Origin: Helicobacteraceae bacterium
Lineage (GTDB): Bacteria; Campylobacterota; Campylobacteria; Campylobacterales; SZUA-545
Reading direction: 5' to 3'
DNA: 58,332 nucleotides
Assembly (NCBI GenBank): GCA_031275395.1
Contig: JAISOU010000013.1
Location: 1-58,332, forward strand
Part shown: positions 8,417 to 15,482 of the stretch, one piece after another
Layout: the number at the start of each line of letters is the position of its first letter
How positions within the stretch are numbered: position 1 is the stretch's first letter
The notes under the pieces: generated by a model
The model's input: only the letters and a program-made list of their open reading frames with translations
What the model was told of the DNA's origin: nothing
Database searches by the model: none
Program-made: the position numbers and the translations under genes

Positions 8417-9180
8417 GCAAAAAAACCAATTGGGCGGCTATTTTCGCAATAATAGTTGGGTTGGTTCTGGTTGTTGTGAAAGATTATAAATCCGATTTGC
8501 GATCAGCGGACAAAGAAAGAACAAAAACCGTCAATCAAATATTTGTTCGCGGCAAAAATGCGTATGACAGGAACGACTATAACGTCGCAATCGAACAATT
8601 TTCATTGGCGCTTGAGCTTGAACCTAACAACGCATTTGCTTATGCAAGACGCGGCGTCGCTTATGCTAGACAAGAGGATTACGACAAAGCGATTATAGAT
8701 TTGGATAAGGCTATCAAGCTCGAACCCAATAACGCTTTTAGTTATGTAATGCGTGGAACTATTTATGCCGAATTGGGCGATCACAAAGAAGCGATCGTCG
8801 ATTGCGGTCAAGCGCTTAAGCTTGACCCGAATGGCAAATTGGCGTTTTTTGCATATAATTGCCGCGGTTACGCTTATGTTAAATTGGGCGATTACAGCCA
8901 AGCGGTTATCGATTTCGATCGCTCGCTCAAACTTGATCCCAATTTTGCCCACTCATACCATAGTCGCGGCGAGGCTTACGCGGGGTTAAGCAAGCATAAC
9001 CAAGCTATAGCTGATTTTGATAAAGCTATTGATATATTTAACTCGGCTACGTCAATTGATCGAGAAGCACTCGCGTTAGCCTATTGCGATCGCGGCAAAG
9101 TTTATGAAAGTTTGGGCGATCTAAAGAGATCGAACGCCGATATTAAAAAGGCGCAAGAGATCGGCAAATGCGAATTGTAA
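8413..9180 (+). CDS. Membrane-anchored TPR-repeat protein
   Basis: A 255-residue protein with an N-terminal membrane segment (about 8-25, WAAIFAIIVGLVLVVV) followed by about six tetratricopeptide repeats from residue 42 on (for example AYARRGVAYARQEDYDKAI and SYHSRGEAYAGLSKHNQAI, with the LEPNNAF/LDPN linkers typical of TPRs). TPR arrays are protein-docking scaffolds; the single anchor puts it on the membrane, probably facing the periplasm or cytoplasm according to the lysines around the segment. It lies 88 bases after the kinase gene on the same strand and may be a partner of the Ter complex, but that link is positional only. AAGGA precedes the ATG. Confidence 0.82.
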   Translation: MSKKTNWAAIFAIIVGLVLVVVKDYKSDLRSADKERTKTVNQIFVRGKNAYDRNDYNVAIEQFSLALELEPNNAFAYARRGVAYARQEDYDKAIIDLDKAIKLEPNNAFSYVMRGTIYAELGDHKEAIVDCGQALKLDPNGKLAFFAYNCRGYAYVKLGDYSQAVIDFDRSLKLDPNFAHSYHSRGEAYAGLSKHNQAIADFDKAIDIFNSATSIDREALALAYCDRGKVYESLGDLKRSNADIKKAQEIGKCEL

Positions 9181-9229
9181 AAGCGACGAACTTTTATACA
9201 ATTAAAGTCAATCAAAAAAAGGAGCGAAA

Positions 9230-9567
9230 ATGAAAAAAATAATGTTGGCGTTAGCGCTATCGGCAAGCGCGTTTGCTTGCTCAATCAATTACACGGTAAG
9301 TCTTTTGGCTTTTAAGGACGACGAGATAGTCGAATTGCGATCGGGTTTGCCTGGATCATCGTCGATTGTGAGCAGAAAACGCGCGATTAACGGCAATGTC
9401 GGTTTTATAATTTGTGCGTGGGTTATTACTTTTTGGCGATTGGCGAAGGGGAAAGCGTCAGCGTAACAAACGCAAGCTATTTTCAAGATAATAGCGATTA
9501 CTCTAGCAAAATCGTTCGCCAACGCGGAAGCGGCAACGTTTCTACGCGATCCAGAACAAGTTTGTAA
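9230..9567 (+). pseudogene. Small secreted protein, frameshifted
   Basis: The frame opening at 9230 (AAAAGGAGCG site upstream) encodes a clear signal peptide, MKKIMLALALSASAFAC, and about 45 further residues before drifting into an unlikely Trp/Lys-rich end that stops at 9466. A shift of one base near 9400 gives a protein-like continuation (CVGYYFLAIGEGESVSV...) that runs to a stop at 9567, for a total of about 112 residues. I read this as one gene broken by a single-base indel, either real or a sequencing error. The product would be exported, possibly a lipoprotein since the signal ends in SAFAC. No family is recognised. Confidence 0.55.
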
Positions 9568-9581
9568 TATATGATTACAAA

Positions 9582-10178
9582 ATGAAACAGAATATAATAC
9601 ATTCTATTATATATTTTCATTTTTGGACTATTTTAATTATATGCTTATTGATATGTCTTTTATTGTCTCCTTTTCTTTTCGCGTTATATAAATTAGAGCC
9701 TCATATTATTCAAGAGGCTTTCAAATCTCTTTTTGCAAAAAAATATATAAACGCTTTTAATTTATTTCTAGAAGCAGGCAAAAAATCGATCGATAAAATA
9801 CGAATCGAGCATGCAAAAATACGCGCAAAAAAGAAAAAACGGATACCTATGTTATACTTATATTCGCAGATACATAGCGGCGAGTATAAATACGATAATA
9901 TAAAAATCATCGGCGGATCGGCACAAATTTTATATTTATCGCATATAGACCCGCGTATTATCAAGAAAAGCGATCGAGGTATTTGCGTGGCACATTTTGA
10001 AAACAATTCTAACTCATGGTATCTCGTGAACGACAAAATTGACTATTTGGCTTTATTGTCAAAAAATATTGAAACAAAGATTGCGATAGGAAACAAAATA
10101 AAACTAATCGACGACCAGCAATTAATTCTTTTCAAACGAGACAATAATAATAAAATAGCGATCGTCAAATTCATTTAG
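9582..10178 (+). CDS. Membrane protein carrying the kinase-type FHA-like domain
   Basis: A 198-residue AT-rich gene. Residues 8-38 are strongly hydrophobic (one long or two short membrane segments, ending LLLSPFLFALYKL). Residues 40-87 are a basic helical linker ending RAKKKKR. Residues 88-198 align along their length with the last 116 residues of the Ter kinase: IPMLYLYS matches LPVLNLYS, NSWYLVND matches SWWLVNE, and KIAIGNKIKLIDDQQLILF matches PIAIGDKIELTDGKQILL. The domain would lie in the cytoplasm. Its presence 1.3 kb downstream of the kinase suggests that it competes with or recruits the kinase's ligand at the membrane (inference). The start is at 9582; no strong ribosome site is visible. 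Confidence 0.78.
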   Translation: MKQNIIHSIIYFHFWTILIICLLICLLLSPFLFALYKLEPHIIQEAFKSLFAKKYINAFNLFLEAGKKSIDKIRIEHAKIRAKKKKRIPMLYLYSQIHSGEYKYDNIKIIGGSAQILYLSHIDPRIIKKSDRGICVAHFENNSNSWYLVNDKIDYLALLSKNIETKIAIGNKIKLIDDQQLILFKRDNNNKIAIVKFI

Positions 10179-10274
10179 TTTATGAAATCGCCAACGATCG
10201 AGTTTCTCAAAGCGATAAGCTATATAAGCAAAGCAAGAGGAAGGGCTATTGTTAATTTAATAATGCTCCCCACG

Positions 10275-10823
10275 CTACAAAGCGAGCATGCGATCTAGCG
10301 CGACTTTAGCCCATTTGCACTCCTCTTCTTCGACCTCGATTTCGTTCATAAAAGTTTTGTTTTCCACGCTTTGCATAACGCATAACAGATCGCGCAAAGT
10401 CGTTTCATTCATCGTGGGACACTCGGGTTTTGTAGCGCTAAGAACAAACGTATTTTTTTCGCGTAGGCGATGAACGAGATTAAACTCCGTACCTACGGCG
10501 ACTAACTGTTCAAGCGGTTTCGATTTTACCCATTTGATTATTTGGCTGGTAGAGCCGACAAAATTGGCGAGATCGACCACGCTTGGATCGCATTTGGGAT
10601 GAACGGCGATCAGAATATTCAGGTATTTGGCGCGGTAAAACTTGATATCCGATGGCGCAAAAAGCTGATGCACCGAACAAAAGCCGTCGTATTCGATTAG
10701 CGTTTTGGAGGCAAAAAATCCGCGTCTTTACCCAACACAGCCGCGCTAATGCCGATTTGCTTTGCTAGATTTAGCCCCAAACAGCGATCTGGCGTAAAAA
10801 AAATCTTTTTGCCGCTTTTTAGC
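10275..10823 (-). pseudogene. nadA: Quinolinate synthase NadA, C-terminal remnant
   Basis: The minus strand encodes the C-terminal 60 percent of NadA, the iron-sulfur enzyme that makes quinolinate for NAD. Recognisable blocks are [61 protein letters not shown] and TKPECPTMNETTL, the last two cysteine blocks being cluster ligands. The first 125 or so residues, including the first ligand cysteine, are missing. A one-base frameshift near 10697-10705 puts a TAA after FLPPKR; the frame resumes with TLIEYDG. The truncated end abuts the stop codon of the next gene upstream. A functional NadA would have to be encoded elsewhere. Confidence 0.88.
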
Positions 10824-10825
10824 GC

Positions 10826-11482
10826 TTACGCGGATTTGGCATTGAACTTTTTATAAATATCGCTTTCAAAACTATATGTGTTGTCGGCGGATATTTTAAT
10901 GCCCTTAACTATAATATCTTTGCCGAATTTAATATCGTCGTCCGTTATATTTTTTACTATTCTTAAAATGCGATTTTTTATTAGGTATGATATACTATAT
11001 GGAGCGTCTTTTCTCATAATGCCGTATATTTCAATCGCTTTATCTTCCGCTTTGGTTATAATTGCGTTATCGACAAAATCAATATCTGCGATTATGTCGT
11101 CCCAATAAATCCCGCAGTGTTCGCTTTTTTGCATATAATATTTATCGGAAGATTTAGAAAAGATAAAAGGCATATATCTCAATTCTAAAAAATTAGCTAA
11201 TACTTCATATATAGAATCCATAATTGTAACCGTTCCGTAATATAGATCGCCTGAAACTATCGGATGAGGTCTAAAGCGTTCGTATATGTCTGCGTATTTT
11301 ACCATAGCGCATAATATTTTACTTTTTGAATAATTCTCATCCTCTTTTAATTGTTTTATCGCCTTTCCAAATTCGTATATATCGTTCAAAAAATAAAAGT
11401 TACCGACAAATGCCAAAAGCGGGTTTTGTAATAATTCCAACACCGTTTTCGTACTATACGCGCTCATTTTATTGTCTCGCAT
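10826..11482 (-). CDS. Hypothetical AT-rich protein
   Basis: A 218-residue protein of unknown family, clearly more AT-rich than its neighbours, rich in Ile, Tyr, Lys and Asp (for example YMQKSEHCGIYWDDIIADIDF). No signal peptide, membrane segment or catalytic motif is evident. Starts are possible at 11482 (MRDNK) or at an internal Met, 11467. Its TAA at 10826-10828 is in frame with the nadA remnant downstream, as though the N-terminal part of nadA had been replaced by this gene. It lies between that remnant and the 3' end of the tRNA cluster, a common site for imported DNA. The function is unknown. Confidence 0.6.
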   Translation of the reverse strand: MRDNKMSAYSTKTVLELLQNPLLAFVGNFYFLNDIYEFGKAIKQLKEDENYSKSKILCAMVKYADIYERFRPHPIVSGDLYYGTVTIMDSIYEVLANFLELRYMPFIFSKSSDKYYMQKSEHCGIYWDDIIADIDFVDNAIITKAEDKAIEIYGIMRKDAPYSISYLIKNRILRIVKNITDDDIKFGKDIIVKGIKISADNTYSFESDIYKKFNAKSA

Positions 11483-11563
11483 TAAGGATTTTATGCTTTG
11501 GATAGCATTCTAACGCCAAAAAACTTAAATCTACCGTATTTGCAACAAGCGCGGACGAAAATA

Positions 11564-11648
<85 letters not shown>

Positions 11649-11681
11649 AACGTAAAACGACATCATAACGCAAAAACTTTA

Positions 11682-11757
11682 TGGCGACCCCGGCAGGATT
11701 CGAACCTGCGGCCAACGGCTTAGAAGGCCGTTGCTCTATCCTCTGAGCTACGGAGTC
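11682..11757 (-). tRNA. tRNA-Arg (anticodon TCT)
   Basis: Minus-strand cloverleaf with acceptor GACTCCG paired to CGGGGTC, discriminator G and encoded CCA. The anticodon stem ACGGC/GCCGT encloses loop CTTCTAA, giving anticodon TCT for AGA/AGG codons. The TPsiC arm GGTTCGAATCC is present. Confidence 0.95.
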
Positions 11758-11798
11758 TTATAAAACGTCCAAAGCCGATCGCCAAACGCGAACGTTCT

Positions 11799-11875
11799 TG
11801 GCGCGCTTGAAGGGACTCGAACCCCTAACCGTTAGATCCGAAGTCTAATGCTCTATCCAATTGAGCTACAAGCGC
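11799..11875 (-). tRNA. tRNA-Arg (anticodon TCG)
   Basis: Minus-strand cloverleaf: acceptor GCGCTTG pairs with CAAGCGC, discriminator G and encoded CCA. Anticodon stem TTAGA/TCTAA encloses loop CTTCGGA, giving TCG, an arginine tRNA for CGN codons. It is the second arginine tRNA of the cluster. Confidence 0.94.
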
Positions 11876-11886
11876 CCTGAATGCGA

Positions 11887-11964
11887 TGGGGTGGACGACC
11901 GGGATCGAACCGGCTACCTTCAGAGCCACAATCTGACGCTCTAACCAAATGAGCTACGCCCACC
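11887..11964 (-). tRNA. tRNA-His (anticodon GTG)
   Basis: Minus-strand cloverleaf with loop TTGTGGC between TCAGA and TCTGA, giving anticodon GTG. The encoded extra G at position -1 opposite the discriminator C is the hallmark of histidine tRNA. CCA is encoded. Confidence 0.95.
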
Positions 11965-11969
11965 GACAA

Positions 11970-12046
<77 letters not shown>

Positions 12047-12068
12047 CTATCCCAAAACAAAGGGCGCG

Positions 12069-12074
12069 ATTGTA
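12069..12074 (-). promoter_or_regulatory. -10 box for the tRNA cluster
   Basis: On the minus strand TACAAT lies about 23 bases before the first base of tRNA-Pro, in an AT-rich leader containing long A/T runs. The spacing suits a stable-RNA promoter. No clear -35 box is seen, as is usual in Campylobacterota. Confidence 0.5.
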
Positions 12075-12109
12075 CCCTTTTTTTTCTTACTTTCATATTA
12101 AAAAAAGCG

Positions 12110-12115
12110 TAAAAT
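12110..12115 (+). promoter_or_regulatory. -10 box for the SET-domain gene
   Basis: TAAAAT is followed 33 bases later by the ATG at 12148, with GGAG in between. It is divergent from the tRNA promoter, and both sit in the same AT-rich 100-base spacer. Confidence 0.4.
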
Positions 12116-12147
12116 CGCGCTTTTGATTTTTTGCGGAGCGTAAATAG

Positions 12148-12888
12148 ATGCCTTTTGTAATCGATAGCTGCCCTATTCGCGGCGCTCGCGTGATCGCCGA
12201 AAGATTTATCCCAAAAGGCGAGCTACGCATAAGAATGGACGTTGGCGAGCTGATCCCTATTGACGAAATGCAGGATCACTACTACGCCTTACAGATAAGC
12301 CAAACGCACTTTATAGGCGCTAAAGAGCCTGATTTTAACGACGCGACCTGTTTTCTAAATCACTCCTGTTCGCCCAATCTTGCTTTTGAAAACGGCGATA
12401 TTGAGCTAGTCAATATCCGCGACATTAACGAGGGCGAAGAGCTAACGTGGGATTACAGCGCCTCGATCGACGACAACAATTTTGCGATGACGTGCAACTG
12501 CCAAAGCCCAGAGTGCCGCGGCGTTATTCGATCCTTTGGCGAACTCGATCGCGCGACGCAGATAAAGCTGTTGCCATATTCGTTAAAGTTTTTACGGGAG
12601 CGCTACGCGCATATCGTCGATCGCGGCGAGGACGAAGCCTCTAGCCAAGCGCCGCTAAACCCTCGCTTGGCGAAGAAGCGCCGGCGTAAAGTCTTTTGGC
12701 GATCCGTCCCGCAAGAAAGCTCTGCCGCCCCGCGATCACCGCGTTTTTCATCGCCTGCGCCATTAAAATCGGATTTTGCGCCCGCGCGATCGCCGTGTTT
12801 GTCAGAACGCCGTCCGCGCCTAGCTCCATCGCAATCGTCGCGTCCGAAGCGCACCCAACGCCCGCATCGACGATCACGGGGATTTTAA
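12148..12888 (+). CDS. SET-domain protein lysine methyltransferase
   Basis: Residues 1-165 form a SET methyltransferase domain: [14 protein letters not shown] near the start, the pseudoknot motif [10 protein letters not shown] (about 73-82), GEELTWDYS (about 100-108) and a post-SET cysteine trio, [10 protein letters not shown] (about 120-129). SET proteins use S-adenosylmethionine to methylate lysine side chains of proteins; the target here is unknown. Residues about 165-246 are a Pro/Ser/Arg-rich tail with no domain, produced where the frame reads antisense into the 3' end of thiG for 248 bases. The original stop has probably been lost by mutation or a small indel, since both other frames stop within 20 bases of the overlap start. 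Confidence 0.85.
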   Translation: MPFVIDSCPIRGARVIAERFIPKGELRIRMDVGELIPIDEMQDHYYALQISQTHFIGAKEPDFNDATCFLNHSCSPNLAFENGDIELVNIRDINEGEELTWDYSASIDDNNFAMTCNCQSPECRGVIRSFGELDRATQIKLLPYSLKFLRERYAHIVDRGEDEASSQAPLNPRLAKKRRRKVFWRSVPQESSAAPRSPRFSSPAPLKSDFAPARSPCLSERRPRLAPSQSSRPKRTQRPHRRSRGF

Positions 12889-13420
12889 CCGCCTCTTTGA
12901 CAAAAATAACGTTAAAGCGGTTTTGTATCCCCTGTCCGCTTCCGATCGCGCTCGCAAGGGGCATTGCCGCCGCCGCGCCCGCGCTTTCTAGCCGCTTTGC
13001 CATAATCGGATCGTCGGTCGTATAGACCATCACCGTAAAGCCCTCTTTTGCCAGCGTTTCGCACGCTTTTAGCGTTTCGATCGTATCGGGATAGAGCGTT
13101 TTTGCGCTATCGCCGATCACCTCTAGTTTGATCAGATCGATACCCGTCGCCTCCCGCGTCAGACGAAACGTGGCGATCGCCTCCTGCGCGGTTACGCAAC
13201 CCGCGCTGTTGGGTAGCAAGCGAATGGAGGTATCTTTGAAATAATCTAGCAGATTTTCCTCGTTGGGATTGGATATGTTCACGCGCCGAACCGCGACCGT
13301 TATCAGATTCGCGCCGCTTGCGATCGCGGCTGCTCGCGTCGTTTTGAAATCCTTATATTTGCCGCTGCCTACGATCAGTCGGCTATCGAAGCGATATTTT
13401 CCAATAGTAAGCGAATGCAT
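12641..13420 (-). CDS. thiG: Thiazole synthase ThiG
   Basis: A 259-residue ThiG, the TIM-barrel enzyme that forms the thiazole phosphate of thiamine from deoxyxylulose phosphate, dehydroglycine and ThiS thiocarboxylate. Characteristic blocks are [74 protein letters not shown] and [11 protein letters not shown]. The Schiff-base lysine is in IKLEV. Length is normal. A GGAGG site lies just before the ATG. No thiH, thiF or thiE lies nearby; a ThiS-like gene occurs 30 kb away. The 3' end overlaps the SET gene by 248 bases in the opposite direction. No THI-box riboswitch was found in the leader. Confidence 0.95.
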   Translation of the reverse strand: MHSLTIGKYRFDSRLIVGSGKYKDFKTTRAAAIASGANLITVAVRRVNISNPNEENLLDYFKDTSIRLLPNSAGCVTAQEAIATFRLTREATGIDLIKLEVIGDSAKTLYPDTIETLKACETLAKEGFTVMVYTTDDPIMAKRLESAGAAAAMPLASAIGSGQGIQNRFNVIFVKEAVKIPVIVDAGVGCASDATIAMELGADGVLTNTAIARAQNPILMAQAMKNAVIAGRQSFLAGRIAKRLYAGASSPSEGLAALG

Positions 13421-13483
13421 AAAAACCTCCGTCGTTAATAGTTGGATTTTAGCAAAGGCTTAATTGGCTTGGCGCTTGCGCGG

Positions 13484-13489
13484 TATAAT
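13484..13489 (+). promoter_or_regulatory. -10 box TATAAT
   Basis: A consensus TATAAT lies 24 bases before the ATG at 13514, with an AAGGCGGG ribosome site between them. This complete set of expression signals leads into a reading frame of only 24 codons, followed by the PseH-like gene. Confidence 0.55.
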
Positions 13490-13513
13490 GGCGTAAAATT
13501 AAAAAGGCGGGAT

Positions 13514-13588
13514 ATGGCTTACCTGACTTACAGGGACGCGAAAGAAATAGGAGCGTTTTTGATAAATGCGCGGCGTTACCCGATATGA
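13514..13588 (+). CDS. Truncated 24-codon reading frame
   Basis: Begins MAYLTYRDAKEIGAF and stops at TGA after 24 residues. It has a consensus promoter and a good ribosome site (AAGGCGGGAT), so it is probably the start of a once longer gene whose remainder has been deleted. The peptide is not recognised. It could alternatively be a small expressed peptide leading into the PseH-like gene 37 bases downstream. Confidence 0.25.
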   Translation: MAYLTYRDAKEIGAFLINARRYPI

Positions 13589-13625
13589 TACGACGTTGTA
13601 TTAACAGATGAAAAAAACGGCAAAT

Positions 13626-13997
13626 ATGGAAATAGAGATTACGAACTTTATCAATTTACCGTCGGATCGCCTGCTGGAGGTTTTGGGGTGGAGAAACTCC
13701 GCTTACCGAGTTTTGCTAAAAACAAAAGAAGCCTTTGGAAACGGCGTTATTCATTTTAACAGTCTAACCGCCGCAAGCGCGGATATAGGACTTTATAAAG
13801 ACGAACAATCGACGCTTCCAAAAACGGGAACTTTTCTTATGCGGCTCTTATTGATTGAAGCGGAGCAAAAAGGGCTAAAGACGCTGAAATTAAAAACCTT
13901 AAAAGAAAACGAGCGGGCGTTGGGGCTATACAAAAAATTTTCTTTTGAAAGCGTCTTTGAAGACGAAAAGATCCTCTATATGCAAAAAGAGATATAA
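13626..13997 (+). CDS. PseH-like GNAT acetyltransferase, internally shortened
   Basis: A 123-residue protein whose two ends match the GNAT acetyltransferase PseH, which N-acetylates the UDP-linked amino sugar in pseudaminic acid synthesis. The start resembles the PseH N-terminus (NFINLPSDRLLEVLGWRNS) and the end matches its acetyl-CoA and C-terminal blocks (GVIHFNSL, ADIGLYKD, KENERALGLYKKFSFE). PseH is usually about 160-180 residues; about 30 residues after WRNS, which in PseH contribute to the substrate pocket, appear to be missing in frame. It is likely inactive or degenerating. An upstream in-frame ATG at 13608 is possible. The related gene pseC is at 41488. Confidence 0.6.
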   Translation: MEIEITNFINLPSDRLLEVLGWRNSAYRVLLKTKEAFGNGVIHFNSLTAASADIGLYKDEQSTLPKTGTFLMRLLLIEAEQKGLKTLKLKTLKENERALGLYKKFSFESVFEDEKILYMQKEI

Positions 13998-14004
13998 TAA
14001 AACT

Positions 14005-15276
14005 ATGAATATACAAATCGAATATCTGATCGCGGCGATCGCTTTGCTTTCGGCGTTTAATTTAATAGCCGCCGCCGTTCTGATCTTTCGTAAAAATATA
14101 GCGGTCGATCCTACGATCTTGGCGCAGCTAATACGCTTGGAGGCGATGTTTAGAGAAGAGTTTCGCGTTAATCGCGCGGAGCAAAACGAAAGTTTTGAAC
14201 GTTTAGCCGATAGGATCGCAAAGACGATAGAAACGCTTGCCGCGTTTCAAAAAGAGCGTTTTGAAACCTTTTCAAACGCGCAAGAAAATCTACGCAAAAT
14301 CAGCGAAGAGAACCTTAAAGACATTCGCGCCGGCGTAGAAAAGCAACTTAATCATATCCGCGAAGAAAACGGCAAAAAACTTGACGAAATGCGAAAAATC
14401 GTCGATGAAAAACTACAGGAATCGATCGGCAAGCGTTTTAGCGAATCGTTTAATATGATCGGAGAGCGGCTGGAAAAAGTCCATTTAGGGCTTGGCGAAA
14501 TGCAAAAACTCGCGCAAGAGGTAGGCGGGTTAAAAAACGCGCTGACAAACGTTAAAACTCGCGGAACTTTCGGCGAAGCGCAGCTGGGCGCTATCTTGGA
14601 GCAGATTTTCTCGCGGGAACAATATAGCGAACAGTGCGTTATAAAAAACGGCGAGCGGGTAGATTACGCGGTGAAAATGCCCGGAAAAGGCGAAGAGGAC
14701 TCTTTTGTTTTGCTGCCGATCGATTCAAAGTTTCCGATCGAAGATTATCAAAGACTGATCGACGCTTTTGATCAAAACGCCGATAAAGAAACGATCGATC
14801 TAATAAGAAAATCGTTTGAAATTACCGTTAAAGAGGTGGCAAAATCGATCGCGAATAAATATATCAGCCCGCCGCTAACCACGGATTTTGCGATTATGTT
14901 TGTACCTACCGAAGGGCTTTACGCGGAGATTTTGCGTATAGCGGGCTTGCAGGAAACGCTTCAACAAAAATATAAAATTACCGTCGTCGGGCCTACCAAT
15001 CTTTTCGCGTTTTTGAGCAGTTTGCAAATGGGCTTTAAGACGTTGGCGATCGAAAAAAGATCGAGCGAAGTTTGGGCTTTATTGGGCGCGGTGAAAAATG
15101 AGTTTAGCAAGTTTGGCGACGTTTTGGATAAAGCGAAACGCCAACTGCAAAGCGTCGCAAACACAATGGACGAAACGGGAACGAGGGCGAAGGCGATCGA
15201 ACGTAAATTGCGCGGCGTAGAGGTTATGCCGACGCTTTTTAACGAACCAAGCGCGCTTTTAACCGACGAAGTTTAA
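14005..15276 (+). CDS. rmuC: RmuC-family DNA recombination protein
   Basis: A 423-residue RmuC-type protein. It has an N-terminal membrane anchor (about 6-28, YLIAAIALLSAFNLIAAAVLIF), a long coiled coil (about 50-170) and the conserved nuclease-like core: GTFGEAQLGAILEQI, YAVKMPG, LLPIDSKFPIEDYQRL and MFVPTEGLYAEI. The core is related to restriction endonuclease folds; the family is reported to limit inversions at short repeats and to affect DNA rearrangement. The ATG at 14005 is chosen because the protein begins exactly at the anchor; the frame is open further upstream but overlaps the preceding gene. tRNA-Thr follows on the opposite strand. Confidence 0.9.
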   Translation: MNIQIEYLIAAIALLSAFNLIAAAVLIFRKNIAVDPTILAQLIRLEAMFREEFRVNRAEQNESFERLADRIAKTIETLAAFQKERFETFSNAQENLRKISEENLKDIRAGVEKQLNHIREENGKKLDEMRKIVDEKLQESIGKRFSESFNMIGERLEKVHLGLGEMQKLAQEVGGLKNALTNVKTRGTFGEAQLGAILEQIFSREQYSEQCVIKNGERVDYAVKMPGKGEEDSFVLLPIDSKFPIEDYQRLIDAFDQNADKETIDLIRKSFEITVKEVAKSIANKYISPPLTTDFAIMFVPTEGLYAEILRIAGLQETLQQKYKITVVGPTNLFAFLSSLQMGFKTLAIEKRSSEVWALLGAVKNEFSKFGDVLDKAKRQLQSVANTMDETGTRAKAIERKLRGVEVMPTLFNEPSALLTDEV

Positions 15277-15286
15277 CGCAACGAGC

Positions 15287-15361
15287 TGGAGCCAATGGGG
15301 GGAATCGAACCCCCGACCGCGCGCTTACGAAGCGCGTGCTCTACCGCTGAGCTACATTGGC
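15287..15361 (-). tRNA. tRNA-Thr (anticodon CGT)
   Basis: Minus-strand cloverleaf with acceptor GCCAATG paired to CATTGGC, discriminator T and encoded CCA. The anticodon stem CGCGC/GCGCG encloses loop TTCGTAA, giving CGT, which reads ACG threonine codons. It stands alone between rmuC and the BioC-like gene. Confidence 0.94.
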
Positions 15362-15482
15362 GGCGGAAAACGAAAGCGCAAGTCTAGCCAAAAAAGACTG
15401 AAATAAATGCGGTTACAAAGCCGGGCGATTGGTAAGGTTTGCCCGCGTTGAAGCGCGGCGGCGGATATAAATTGAAAGCTTC

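Noticed and set aside
13421-13513. Possible TPP riboswitch (THI box) before thiG
   Set aside because: The minus-strand leader is only about 80 bases and lacks the CTGAGA and ACCTGA-type blocks of the THI box.
13588-13750. Alternative frame across the PseH-like start (YDVVLTDEKNGKYGNRDYELYQF)
   Set aside because: It looks protein-like over a short span but stops soon and conflicts with the clear PseH-type N- and C-terminal blocks in the other frame.
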